This document shows positions 56,909-64,000 of a stretch of DNA of 64,000 nt, in pieces. Both the position numbers and the translations under genes were made by a program. Position 1 is the first letter of the stretch, and each line of letters begins with the position of its first letter. The notes under the pieces were generated by a model. That model was not told where the DNA came from. It was given only the letters and a program-made list of their open reading frames with translations, and did not search any database. Source of the stretch: Desulfacinum hydrothermale DSM 13146 (lineage in GTDB: Bacteria; Desulfobacterota; Syntrophobacteria; Syntrophobacterales; DSM-9756); NCBI RefSeq assembly GCF_900176285.1, contig NZ_FWXF01000011.1, positions 62,001-126,000 on the forward strand, in the 5' to 3' direction.

Positions 56909-57990
56909 GCGGGCATCCTTTCCCAGGCCGTGGAGTGACGTCCCGGCAGTCCTTCCAGGTCGATATGTTTCAGGAGGGGGCGCTTGTGGATCTTGCAATG
57001 GAGAAAATCCAGGCCCTTGCCAGCCTGTTCATCCAGCCAGGCGTCGAAGAGATCCAGCATTTCCCGGGCGTTTCGGGCCGCCATGATCCGGCCGCGCAGA
57101 GAGGAGGATTCGGGACATCCTTTGGAATACCAGACGAGGAGCTTGCGCAGGATGCCGACGGCTCGTGGTTTTTCGCCCATGAACTCCAGGGCGTGGTCGC
57201 GGACCGTGCGCCGGAAGTCTTCCCAGTCGGGCGCCGCGGGCACGTGGGGAGATCGGCCCAGCTGCCAGGCGATCACCTGGAAAAGCCACGGGTTTCCCAG
57301 GGCGCCCCGGCCGATCATGACCGCCTCACAGCCCGTTTCTTGGATCATGCGGTGAAAATCTTCCGGAAAGACCACGTCTCCGTTGCCAATTACGGGAATG
57401 GAGACCGCTTCCTTGACTCGCCGAATCCAGCTCCAGTCCGCGCGGCCCCCGTAGAGCTGGCGGGCGGTGCGGGCATGCAGCGTGACGGCGTCCACTCCGG
57501 CCTCTTCCAGCCTCTTGGCCACTTCCAAGATGCACAGACTCTGCCGGTCCCAGCCGAGGCGGGTCTTGACGGTAACAGGGACCCCCACGGCCTGCTTGAC
57601 GCGCTCTACGATGCGCAGCAGCTGATCCGGCTCCTTGAGCAGGGCCGCTCCGGCTCCCTGGCGGGCCACCTTGCGGATGGGACATCCGGCGTTGACGTCC
57701 ACCACGGCGGCCCCGTGGTCTTCGGCCGCTCGGGCCACTTCCGCCATGGCCTCCGGATCCCGGCCGAAGATCTGAACCGCCACGGGGATGGGCATCTTTG
57801 GATCCCGCGCCAGAAGGCGGCGGCTGGCGGGATCTCCACGGCGGAACCCTTCCGAACTCACCATTTCGGTGACCACCATGCCGGCACCGAACCGGGCCAT
57901 GATCCGGTGGAAAACCCGGTCGGTGATCCCCGCCATGGGGGCCATGACAAGGGGCGGGTCCACGTGTATGGAGCCGATGCGCAGGCTCAC
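56905..57990 (-). CDS. tRNA-dihydrouridine synthase (DusB-like)
   Basis: 361 residues. FMN enzyme that reduces uridines in tRNA. Signatures: VMAPMAGITDRVFHRI, the catalytic Cys in DVNAGCPIRKVARQGAGAALL, TLHARTARQLYGG, and IGNGDV with MIGRGALGNPWLF. GTG start overlapping the fchA stop (GTGA); AAGGAG lies six bases upstream. It joins fchA with ispH-ubiA in one tightly packed run. Confidence 0.92.
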   Translation of the reverse strand: MSLRIGSIHVDPPLVMAPMAGITDRVFHRIMARFGAGMVVTEMVSSEGFRRGDPASRRLLARDPKMPIPVAVQIFGRDPEAMAEVARAAEDHGAAVVDVNAGCPIRKVARQGAGAALLKEPDQLLRIVERVKQAVGVPVTVKTRLGWDRQSLCILEVAKRLEEAGVDAVTLHARTARQLYGGRADWSWIRRVKEAVSIPVIGNGDVVFPEDFHRMIQETGCEAVMIGRGALGNPWLFQVIAWQLGRSPHVPAAPDWEDFRRTVRDHALEFMGEKPRAVGILRKLLVWYSKGCPESSSLRGRIMAARNAREMLDLFDAWLDEQAGKGLDFLHCKIHKRPLLKHIDLEGLPGRHSTAWERMPA

Positions 57991-58619
57991 AGCAACTCCT
58001 TGGCCAGAAGATCGTGACAGCGGGCGGCGGCGTCCCGGATCGTTGCCAGGGCGGCGTCCGTCTTTTCCCGGGCGGCCGCCCCAAAGGCTTCATCTTTGAT
58101 GGAACCCAGGTTGATCCAGACGTTGTAGGCGGCCACGGTGGCTCCGGCCTGAATCATCTGGACGGCGGCGCCGGCATCGCTGGAGGCGTTGGGATTCCCG
58201 GACCGGACCGCTTCCAGCGCATCGCCCACCAACCGCTCGAGAGCGAGCAGGGTTTCCAGGGGGACGCGGGCGGCCTCCTTGAAGGCCTCCTGGATGGCCG
58301 CGCTCCGGGCACGCTTCTCCTCTTCGGTTTCCTTGGGCCGACGAAAGGCATCCACCACCGCCTGGTAAGCCTCGGTGTCGCGCTGCACCAGGGACTGAAA
58401 ACGCGGGATCTCCTGGGCGGCCCGCTTTTCGATGGCCTCCAGGGTCTCCCAGCGGTCCTTGAACTTTTCTTTACCCACCGTGAGCCTGGCCACCATGGCT
58501 GTGAGGGCTGCGGCCAGGGCTCCGGCCAAAGCCGCGGTGCTTCCGCCTCCGGGGACCGGGTTTTCCGAAGCCAGTTCCTGTAGAAACTCCGTCACCGTCA
58601 GTTGATTGAGATCTTTCAC
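57987..58619 (-). CDS. fchA: Formiminotetrahydrofolate cyclodeaminase/cyclohydrolase (FchA)
   Basis: 210 residues of the FTCD_C family, an all-helical enzyme. SENPVPGGGSTAALAGALAAAL marks the folate-binding start, and SDAGAAVQMIQAGATVAAYNVWIN the later conserved region. It converts 5-formimino-THF to methenyl-THF, or acts as methenyl-THF cyclohydrolase. GTG 58619 follows GGAGGAG; a longer frame runs through repeat copy D and is false. It works with ftcD upstream as a split version of the animal bifunctional enzyme. Confidence 0.88.
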   Translation of the reverse strand: MKDLNQLTVTEFLQELASENPVPGGGSTAALAGALAAALTAMVARLTVGKEKFKDRWETLEAIEKRAAQEIPRFQSLVQRDTEAYQAVVDAFRRPKETEEEKRARSAAIQEAFKEAARVPLETLLALERLVGDALEAVRSGNPNASSDAGAAVQMIQAGATVAAYNVWINLGSIKDEAFGAAAREKTDAALATIRDAAARCHDLLAKELL

Positions 58620-58653
58620 CCATTCTCCTCCCTTGAAGACAGTGTGAGGCACT

Positions 58654-58860
58654 GGGAGCCTGTCCGACAAGGGTCTCTCGGCCTTTTGGGGCGTTCTGAC
58701 AAATGCAATTCCACTGTGCCATGTGATGTTTTTGAGAGTAGGGGGGCGGAACCCGCCCCTGCTCCCGCAAAGTTGGGCCGGCAGCACGGGCCCTCTGGCC
58801 GCCCCAACCTTCCGGCGGCTTGAGAAGGGAGCAACCCAAGCGTTCTCGGACAGCCTCCCC
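58654..58860 (+). repeat. Dispersed intergenic repeat, copy D
   Basis: About 207 bp between hutI and fchA. Left end GGGAGCCTGTCCGAC, same as copy A; right end CGTTCTCGGACAGCCTCCCC is its imperfect inverse. Interior shared with A: TTCTGACAAATGCAATTC, GTGATGTTTTTGAG, then a shortened GGGGCGGAACCCGCCCC hairpin. It interrupts what would be one co-directional run of genes. Confidence 0.8.
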
Positions 58861-58872
58861 AGGGATCTCCCC

Positions 58873-60114
58873 TTAGACCCTTTCCCCTTTCTTATACACC
58901 TGGACCACCGGGTTGGCGCCCGCATGGTAGGCGATCACGGCCGGGGTTTCGCCTTCCAGCACCAGAAAGTCCGCCTGCTTGCCCACGTCCAGGCTGCCCA
59001 CCTTGTGGGCCATCCCCAAGGCGTAGGCGGCATTCAAGGTGGATGCGGTCAGCGCCTCTTCCACCGAAAGGCCCATGAGCAGTACGGCCAGGCCGAACAC
59101 GAAGGGCATGGATTCCGTGTAGGAAGATCCGGGATTGCAGTCGGTGGCCAGCGCCACCGGGACGCCCAGATCCACCATGGTGCGGGCCGGCGCAAACAGT
59201 TTTCGAAGGCTGTAGGCCGTGGCCGGAAGAACCACGCCGATGGTGCCGGCCCGGGCCATGGCGCGCAGGTTGTCTTCCGATGCTGCCAGCAGGTGCTCCG
59301 CCGACACGGCCCCCACTTCCGCCGCCAGGCCTGCACCGCCCAGATCGTGCACTTCGTCGGCGTGGATCTTGGTTCCCAGGCCGGCGGCCGAGGCGGCCTG
59401 CAGGATCCTTCGGCTTTGCGCCACGGAAAAGACGCCCTTTTCACAGAACACATCGCAGAACCGGGCGATGCCCTGGCGGACCGCCGCCGGGATCATTTCC
59501 TCCACGACCAGGTCCACGTAGGCGTCAGGGGCATCCCGGTACTCTTCCGGAACCGCATGGCCCCCCAGAAAGGTGGGCACCACGTCCAGAGGCGTTTCCC
59601 GGCCGATGCGACCGATCACACGGAGCATCTTCAGCTCCGTTTCCGTATCCAGGCCGTACCCGCTCTTGATTTCCACCGTGGTGGTGCCGCACCGGAGGGC
59701 GGACAGGGCCCTTTGCCGGGTGGCTCGAAAAAGCGTTTCTTCGTCCGTTTCCCGAACGGATCGCACCGTGGAGAGGATACCGCCGCCGCGGCGAAGGATC
59801 TCCAGGTATTCCACCCCTTGAAGGCGCAGGGAAAATTCCCGCTCCCGCGGGACGGCAAAACAGAGGTGGGTGTGGGGATCCACCCATCCCGGAATGACGC
59901 AGCGCCCCTCCAGGTCCACTTCCTGATCCGGCTCGTGGGGATGCAGGCATCGGAGCACCTCTTCCTCGGGACCCACGGCCCGGATCAGGCCGTCCCGGCA
60001 CCACAGGGCTCCCTTTTCCACTACCCGCACCGCTCCCTGGTCCGGTCCCGCCTTGGGGCGCCCCGGGTCCGTCGGGGTGACGAGGGTGGCGTTTCGAAAG
60101 AGCTTGTCCATCAT
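58873..60114 (-). CDS. hutI: Imidazolonepropionase
   Basis: 413 residues; hydrolyses imidazolonepropionate to formiminoglutamate. Amidohydrolase metal motifs: VDPHTHLCFA, the FLGGHAVPEEY region, KIHADEVHD and ALATDCNPGSSYTESMPF. The GTTTVEIKSGYGLD segment is HutI-typical. The ATG overlaps the ftcD stop by four bases. Histidase and urocanase genes (hutH, hutU) are not in the window. Confidence 0.94.
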   Translation of the reverse strand: MMDKLFRNATLVTPTDPGRPKAGPDQGAVRVVEKGALWCRDGLIRAVGPEEEVLRCLHPHEPDQEVDLEGRCVIPGWVDPHTHLCFAVPREREFSLRLQGVEYLEILRRGGGILSTVRSVRETDEETLFRATRQRALSALRCGTTTVEIKSGYGLDTETELKMLRVIGRIGRETPLDVVPTFLGGHAVPEEYRDAPDAYVDLVVEEMIPAAVRQGIARFCDVFCEKGVFSVAQSRRILQAASAAGLGTKIHADEVHDLGGAGLAAEVGAVSAEHLLAASEDNLRAMARAGTIGVVLPATAYSLRKLFAPARTMVDLGVPVALATDCNPGSSYTESMPFVFGLAVLLMGLSVEEALTASTLNAAYALGMAHKVGSLDVGKQADFLVLEGETPAVIAYHAGANPVVQVYKKGERV

Positions 60115-61028
60115 GAGCCGTCACTCCCCAGCATCTCCAACATCTTCAGCTCTATGACCTGGTCGGGCGAAAAACCGGCGATCTGCAGATAGTAGGCGGC
60201 GCTTTCCAGCAGGGCGGCGGCGGGCACCATGCCATAGACTTCCGTCTCCACCACGGGAACCCCCCACCGTTTCGCTTCCATGCGGATGAGCTCCGTCACG
60301 CGATAGAGGGCGTTTTTTTCATAGTCCACCACGTTCATGCTCACCTGCACCAGGCCCCGGTCTTCCAGTGATAGCCCGATTCCCTTCACATGGCAGAGTC
60401 CTCCGCTGGAAGAGCGCACGGCCTTGGCGATTTCCTTGGCCACGCGCACATCGGTGGTGCCGAGATTCACGTTGAACGCCACCAGGATCTTTCGGGCCCC
60501 CACCGCCGTGGCTCCCGCCGTGGGGTGCAGCCTCGGTTCGCCCACGTCCGGGTGCCGTTCCGGCTGGGTGACGGCCTCCTTCAGTCCTTCGTACTGGCCT
60601 TTTCGCACCACTTCCAGGCGCCGTCGTTCGGGCCGAAGCGCCGCTTCTTCGTAGAAATAGACCGGAACGCCCGTCTCTTCATGGTAGCGTTTGCCGAACC
60701 GGTGGGCCAGCTCCACGCATGCTTCCATGGTGATGTTGCGAAGCGGCACGAAGGGAATCACATCTACGGCTCCCATACGGGGGTGGCCCCCCTGGTGCTG
60801 GTTGAGATCGATGTGTTCCACGGCCACCTTGGCCGCCTCCAAAAGGGCTTCCTGGATCGGATCCGGGGCCCCCGCCAGGCTCACCACCAGCCGGTTGTGG
60901 TCCGCATCGGCCCGGTAGTCCAAAAGGGCGCAGCCGCGTCGGCGCCGGAAGGGCTCCACGATGGCTTCAATGACGTCCTGGCGACGACCTTCACTGAAAT
61001 TGGGTACGCATTCGATGATCTGCGCCAT
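60111..61028 (-). CDS. ftcD: Glutamate formimidoyltransferase
   Basis: 305 residues; only the formiminotransferase part, without the cyclodeaminase domain. ECVPNFSEGR opens the family pattern; NRLVVSLAG, HPRMGAVDVIPFVP and VGARKILVAFNVNL follow. It moves the formimino group from formiminoglutamate (made by HutI's pathway) to THF. FchA downstream then completes the route to methenyl-THF. ATG 61028 begins MAQIIECVPN; a longer frame of 19 residues lacks a ribosome site. Confidence 0.93.
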   Translation of the reverse strand: MAQIIECVPNFSEGRRQDVIEAIVEPFRRRRGCALLDYRADADHNRLVVSLAGAPDPIQEALLEAAKVAVEHIDLNQHQGGHPRMGAVDVIPFVPLRNITMEACVELAHRFGKRYHEETGVPVYFYEEAALRPERRRLEVVRKGQYEGLKEAVTQPERHPDVGEPRLHPTAGATAVGARKILVAFNVNLGTTDVRVAKEIAKAVRSSSGGLCHVKGIGLSLEDRGLVQVSMNVVDYEKNALYRVTELIRMEAKRWGVPVVETEVYGMVPAAALLESAAYYLQIAGFSPDQVIELKMLEMLGSDGS

Positions 61029-61171
61029 GCTCTCGGTCCCTTCCTCCCACGTGATGGTTTTGACAATGGGTGTCACCGTGTTCATAATGCCCGTCGGCTC
61101 GTGATCTTCAAGCTGTGGGCGGGCCTTTGCCTATCATTTTCGCTGTCTTTTCCGCAAGTGGATCGTGCCTG

Positions 61172-62089
61172 ATGAAGAGTGCCTGGAGGTGTCTTGGAAC
61201 ACGGGCCTGCGCCGATTCGCCGGCCCTGGGGGCGGTTCTGGCGGCGGGGGCCTTTGCCATATGGGGGGTGAGTCCTCTCTACTGGAAGAGTCTGAGCGCC
61301 CTGTCCGCCCTGGAGATCGTCATGCACCGGGTGGTGTGGTCTTTTCTCTTCCTCCTTCCCGTGCTCACGGTCTTCCAAGGCTGGGAGGAATTCCGGTCGA
61401 TCTTTCGCTCCTTCAAGGCCCTGGGAACCCTGGTCTTCACCACCTGCCTCATCGGATGCAACTGGTTCATCTTCATCTGGGCCGTCAACCATGGCGAGGT
61501 CCTTCAAACCAGTCTGGGTTACTACATGAATCCCCTCATCAATGTGGTTTTGGGCGTGGTCTTTCTCAGGGAGCGGCTGCGGCGTCTTCAGGTCGTGGCC
61601 GTCCTACTGGCTGCAGCGGCCGTGGCCTATCTGACGCTGGACTACGGCCGGTTCCCCTGGATCGCTCTGTCGCTCTCCTTCGCCTTCGGCTTCTACGGCC
61701 TGATTCGCAAGAAGGTGGCCGTGAGTGCTCTCACCGGGCTGGTGGTGGAACTCTGTCTGCTGTCGGGCTTTGCCGTGGTCTATCTGGGGGGCCTCTACCG
61801 CGACGGCCGGGGCGTCTTTCTCAGGAACGGGCCGGCCATGGATCTTCTCATCATGGCCGCCGCCCTTTTTACCGCCGTGCCCCTACTCCTCTTCAACCTG
61901 GGCGCGCGCAGGATCCGTCTGGCCACCCTCGGCTTTTTGCAATACATCACCCCCAGCTCTTTTTTCTTGCTGGCGGTCTTTCGCTTTCATGAACCCATTA
62001 CAGCGGCCCAGGTCTGGACCTTCGGACTCATCTGGGTGGCATTGGCCTGCTATTCGGTGGATTCTCTGATCGCCACCCGCCATCCGTGA
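61172..62089 (+). CDS. rarD: RarD-type EamA family transporter
   Basis: 305 residues with about ten membrane helices. RarD signatures: GVSPLYWKSLSALSALEIVMHRVVWS-type opening (cut here into GVSPLYWKSL and EIVMHRVVWS), NWFIFIWAVNHGEVLQTSLGYYMNPL and YITPSSFFLLAV. It is a drug/metabolite exporter-type protein of unknown substrate. The ribosome site before ATG 61172 is weak; a GTG-started longer frame exists but adds residues unlike the family. Confidence 0.88.
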   Translation: MKSAWRCLGTRACADSPALGAVLAAGAFAIWGVSPLYWKSLSALSALEIVMHRVVWSFLFLLPVLTVFQGWEEFRSIFRSFKALGTLVFTTCLIGCNWFIFIWAVNHGEVLQTSLGYYMNPLINVVLGVVFLRERLRRLQVVAVLLAAAAVAYLTLDYGRFPWIALSLSFAFGFYGLIRKKVAVSALTGLVVELCLLSGFAVVYLGGLYRDGRGVFLRNGPAMDLLIMAAALFTAVPLLLFNLGARRIRLATLGFLQYITPSSFFLLAVFRFHEPITAAQVWTFGLIWVALACYSVDSLIATRHP

Positions 62090-62222
62090 TGGGCCAGGGG
62101 GGAGAGAAGCCGGGACGGGCCTCCCATCTCCCTGAGCCTGGCACACACTTAAATGACCGTGGTTGTTAGTGTCAAACAAGGGTTATTGAATTTCAGCGGC
62201 CAAAATTTCAACAAGTGTTTGT

Positions 62223-62897
62223 GTGCGAGGATTCAGGCCCAGATGGACGGGGAGCCTGGGATCTCGTGCCGTAGGCTTCCCTGCGTATGGCCAATGGCTC
62301 GATTGGCGTTCGCCAAGGGGTCGGCTCCAAGACATGAGCTGTCGCAAGGCCTTGGCAGAACTGGACCGGTGTGGACTCGTTCGGCTTCTCAAAAGGCAAA
62401 AGCCCCATGGCTTTGAAGGGGCGAGGAATCCTCTCATGGAGATCCACGTCTCCGACAAAGGTTCCTTGCCTGTCAACAACTTTAAGGATGCCCAAAAGCG
62501 GGTGGAGTGGTACTCGGCTCGGCGGGGAATTGAAGTGTACCATCGGCCCCTTAAAAGCGGATGCCGCATCAAAAACCGGCAATTGGCAAGTGCGGATGGG
62601 CTCCAGAGCTGTCTGGGTATCGACATGGTGGCGGCGTGGCGGATCTATCATCTGACCATGCTGGGCCGTGAGGCCCCTGTGGTGCCCTGCGAGCGTTCTT
62701 TAGAGAGATCGAATGGAAGGCTCTCTATTTTTATGTCCACAAGACCGACTACGTACCTGAAAAGCCTCCTTCGTTATCGGAAGCCATGGCCTGGGTGAGG
62801 CGAATGGGGGCACTTGGGTAGAACACGAAATGGACCCCCAGGAACCCAGACCTTGTGTCAAGGACTCCAAAAGCTCGATACAGCAACCGAGATGTGA
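62223..62897 (+). pseudogene. Broken IS4-like transposase remnant
   Basis: Three joined reading frames of one transposase. 62223 to about 62690 gives a DUF4338-like N-terminal piece (SPRGRLQDMSCRKALAELD, GLVRLL) fused directly to the C-terminal catalytic piece (WYSARRGIEVYHRPLKSGC, LGIDMVAAWRIYHLTMLGRE); the middle with the catalytic Asp residues is missing. After a frameshift near 62691, IEWKALYFYVHKTDYVPEK to VRRMGALG continues up to a TAG at 62819. A third frame then gives PGTQTLCQGLQKLDTATEM up to a TGA ending at 62897. Non-functional. No terminal inverted repeats or target duplication were recognised. Confidence 0.8.
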
Positions 62898-63038
62898 ACA
62901 ATACTTACAGCCAATGAACATAGATTCATTTAGGTTCAATAGCTCTTGCAAACAACCACGGTGGTATGTGTGGGTAAAGATCCGGTCTGGAGCCGGGTGC
63001 CGACTGCGCCAATTTCTATGACTGTTGGAACACCAACT

Positions 63039-63425
63039 CTAACCAGCGAAGTGTTCCCGGAAGAATTCGGCGATCGAGGAGTTATCCATCTTTCCTTCGG
63101 ATACAGCACGTACCGTTTGTTCGAACATATCCTCGCCGGCTTCGATTTCCATACCGTTCAAGGAAAGAAATACCAAGGCAGCCACCGCACCAGTTCGCTT
63201 GTTGCCATCCACAAAGGGATGGTTCCGTACGATATGAAAAAGATAGGCCGCAGCCATCTCGAAAAGGTCACCGTGCAGATAGCGACCGCCGAACCCGGCT
63301 GCCGGCATTGCAAGGGCGGACTGGACAAGCCCCAGGTCCCGGATACCGGGTCTTCCTCCGTATCGTTCAATCTGGTCCCGATGGATTTCCAACACTTCGG
63401 CGAGACTGAGGAAATCGGGTGTCAT
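63039..63425 (-). CDS. doc: Death-on-curing (Doc) family toxin
   Basis: 128 residues with the Fic/Doc core HPFVDGNKRTG (His69 to Arg77). The shorter Doc type inactivates targets by phosphorylation (EF-Tu in phage P1 Doc). The leading LSLAEVLEIHRDQIERYGG is a standard Doc start. Its ATG is three bases after the stop of the AbrB-type antitoxin gene, so translation is coupled. All core residues are present, so the toxin looks intact despite the decayed surroundings. Confidence 0.93.
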   Translation of the reverse strand: MTPDFLSLAEVLEIHRDQIERYGGRPGIRDLGLVQSALAMPAAGFGGRYLHGDLFEMAAAYLFHIVRNHPFVDGNKRTGAVAALVFLSLNGMEIEAGEDMFEQTVRAVSEGKMDNSSIAEFFREHFAG

Positions 63426-63428
63426 GCG

Positions 63429-63656
63429 TCAGTCCGCCAGTTTCTTGAGAGCCTTACCGTAACGGCGGTTCGTTGTCTCCAAAGCCTTTTTGAATTTTTT
63501 CTGCCGCTCGGTGTCACGTACGGGGGAAACTATGAGCACCTGTCCGTCAGTGGAAATATCAAGCGGGGTGTCAGCGTCTATCTTCAAAAGATCGAGGACG
63601 GCACGGTCGATCACCAACGCCAGACTGTTTCCATGTTTTGTCAAAGTCTTGATCAT
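63429..63656 (-). CDS. AbrB/MazE-type antitoxin
   Basis: 75 residues. A swapped-hairpin AbrB DNA-binding domain is seen in IKTLTKHGNSLALVIDRAVLDLLKID and DTPLDISTDGQVLIVSPV; the rest is a basic helix (RQKKFKKALETTNRRYGKAL) that would bind the toxin. ATG 63656 follows GGAGG. It pairs with Doc instead of the classic Phd antitoxin. A perfect 16-bp palindrome lies 27 bases upstream. Confidence 0.88.
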   Translation of the reverse strand: MIKTLTKHGNSLALVIDRAVLDLLKIDADTPLDISTDGQVLIVSPVRDTERQKKFKKALETTNRRYGKALKKLAD

Positions 63657-63682
63657 GGTCTTGCCTCCGTCGTATGGTGTAC

Positions 63683-63721
63683 CATTGTTATAACAATGTA
63701 TCATCAAGAAGGGTTTGTCAA
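63683..63721 (-). promoter_or_regulatory. Promoter and palindromic operator of the AbrB-Doc pair
   Basis: Minus strand: a TTGACA -35 box at 63721-63716, then the perfect 16-bp palindrome CATTGTTATAACAATG (63683-63698) where the -10 should lie. The exact -10 is uncertain (TACATT at 15 bases, CATTGT at 17). The palindrome is the likely autorepressor site. Confidence 0.65.
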
Positions 63722-63747
63722 CCTGAAGACGCAGAACTCTTACTGCA

Positions 63748-63783
63748 GAGAATCCCGTGCTCCAGGATGAGCACGGGATTCTC
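63748..63783. terminator. Strong 15-bp hairpin between integrase remnant and antitoxin promoter
   Basis: GAGAATCCCGTGCTC-CAGGAT-GAGCACGGGATTCTC, a perfect 15-bp stem. The plus side continues GTGGTTGTTTTAC (weak T-run); the minus side continues TGCAG. It may end transcripts around the former integrase gene or be a recombination-site relic. Confidence 0.45.
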
Positions 63784-64000
63784 GTGGTTGTTTTACTGGA
63801 GCGAAGCCGCTCGAGAGCCTCTTCGGGGGATCCGTCTGAAGCATAGCACCACCAGGTGAGTATAAATCTCCGTGAGTGGAGATGTCCCGATGGCCGAGGG
63901 CCGCTTGATCACAAGCAGGTCGGAGGTGGTGGTGTACAAGTGGGTGGCGAATGTGTGCCGCCTGCCGCGGGGGCCGATGTCCTTGTGGCCCCCCTTAGCG
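63784..64000 (-). pseudogene. Tyrosine recombinase (integrase), broken C-terminal part, cut by window end
   Basis: Minus-strand frame GHKDIGPRGRRHTFATHLY (RHTFATH at 63960-63940), then DLLVIKR and finally TEIYTHL (63873-63853), the Box II pattern of XerC/XerD-type integrases. Between them the frame reads nonsense, but shifted by one it gives LGHRDIST (63898-63875). A lost base near 63899 and an extra base at 63874 therefore compensate each other. An in-frame TAA lies at 63997-63995. The gene is dead or badly damaged. Confidence 0.7.

Noticed and set aside
55049-56938. 629-residue plus-strand ORF
   Set aside because: Antisense to ispH-ubiA, with no domain features.
58620-58925. Long N-terminal extension of FchA
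   Set aside because: It reads through repeat copy D. GTG 58619 has an ideal ribosome binding site.

Overview
The window is high-GC chromosomal DNA from a Gram-negative bacterium. Outer-membrane and envelope genes (TolC/RND efflux, Lnt, periplasmic amidase, LapA) sit among housekeeping genes. Gene content (fused IspH-UbiA, split FtcD/FchA, UPF0280, TtuA-type tRNA thiolase, polyamine genes) fits a thermophilic or moderately thermophilic Desulfobacterota/Syntrophobacteria member of the Desulfacinum kind. That placement is inference from gene content only. No rRNA, tRNA or CRISPR array was seen.

Layout. 1-9.0 kb: 3' end of rpsA, sppA, a YrdC/Sua5 gene, ppx/gppA, guaB-guaA, UPF0280, then a YfcE phosphodiesterase, a HIT protein and LapA. 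9.5-19.8 kb: mutS, a TPR-AMIN-amidase, an RNase II-type nuclease, prfB with a programmed +1 frameshift, and corC-lnt. 19.9-26.1 kb: polyamine genes (XRE-cupin regulator, speD, speB; then speE), a GGDEF response regulator, nadK and a radical SAM gene. 26.3-39.5 kb: TtuA-like thiolase, upp-uraA, sixA, a CNT nucleoside transporter, UPF0178, typA, a methyltransferase, lepA-hemW, cfa. 39.9-46.3 kb: a cluster handling alanine and other amino acids (dadA, ald, ABC binding protein and two permeases, 2-hydroxyacid dehydrogenase). 46.5-53.2 kb: a marR-MFP-RND-tolC efflux operon. 53.3-62.1 kb: a CxxxCxxCC protein, a second HIT protein, and a minus-strand run ftcD-hutI-fchA-dus-ispH/ubiA-glycosyltransferase; then rarD. 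62.2-64.0 kb: a decayed mobile region with a broken IS4-like transposase, an AbrB/Doc toxin-antitoxin pair and the broken 3' end of a tyrosine recombinase running off the window.

Regulation. The clearest regulatory reading is at 21.9 kb: a near-consensus promoter (TTGACA-17-TATACA) followed by a perfect 7-3-7 inverted repeat in front of the XRE-cupin gene that leads speD-speB. Further good promoters precede upp, speE and marR. A strong intrinsic terminator lies between upp and uraA.

Repeats. A family of dispersed intergenic elements of about 175-215 bp, with related ends and an internal GGGGCGGGTTC/GAACCCGCCCC hairpin, occurs at 9.1, 26.1, 43.7 and 58.7 kb. Partial copies lie at 24.2 and 38.3 kb. 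They often sit directly behind a stop codon and produce spurious ORFs.
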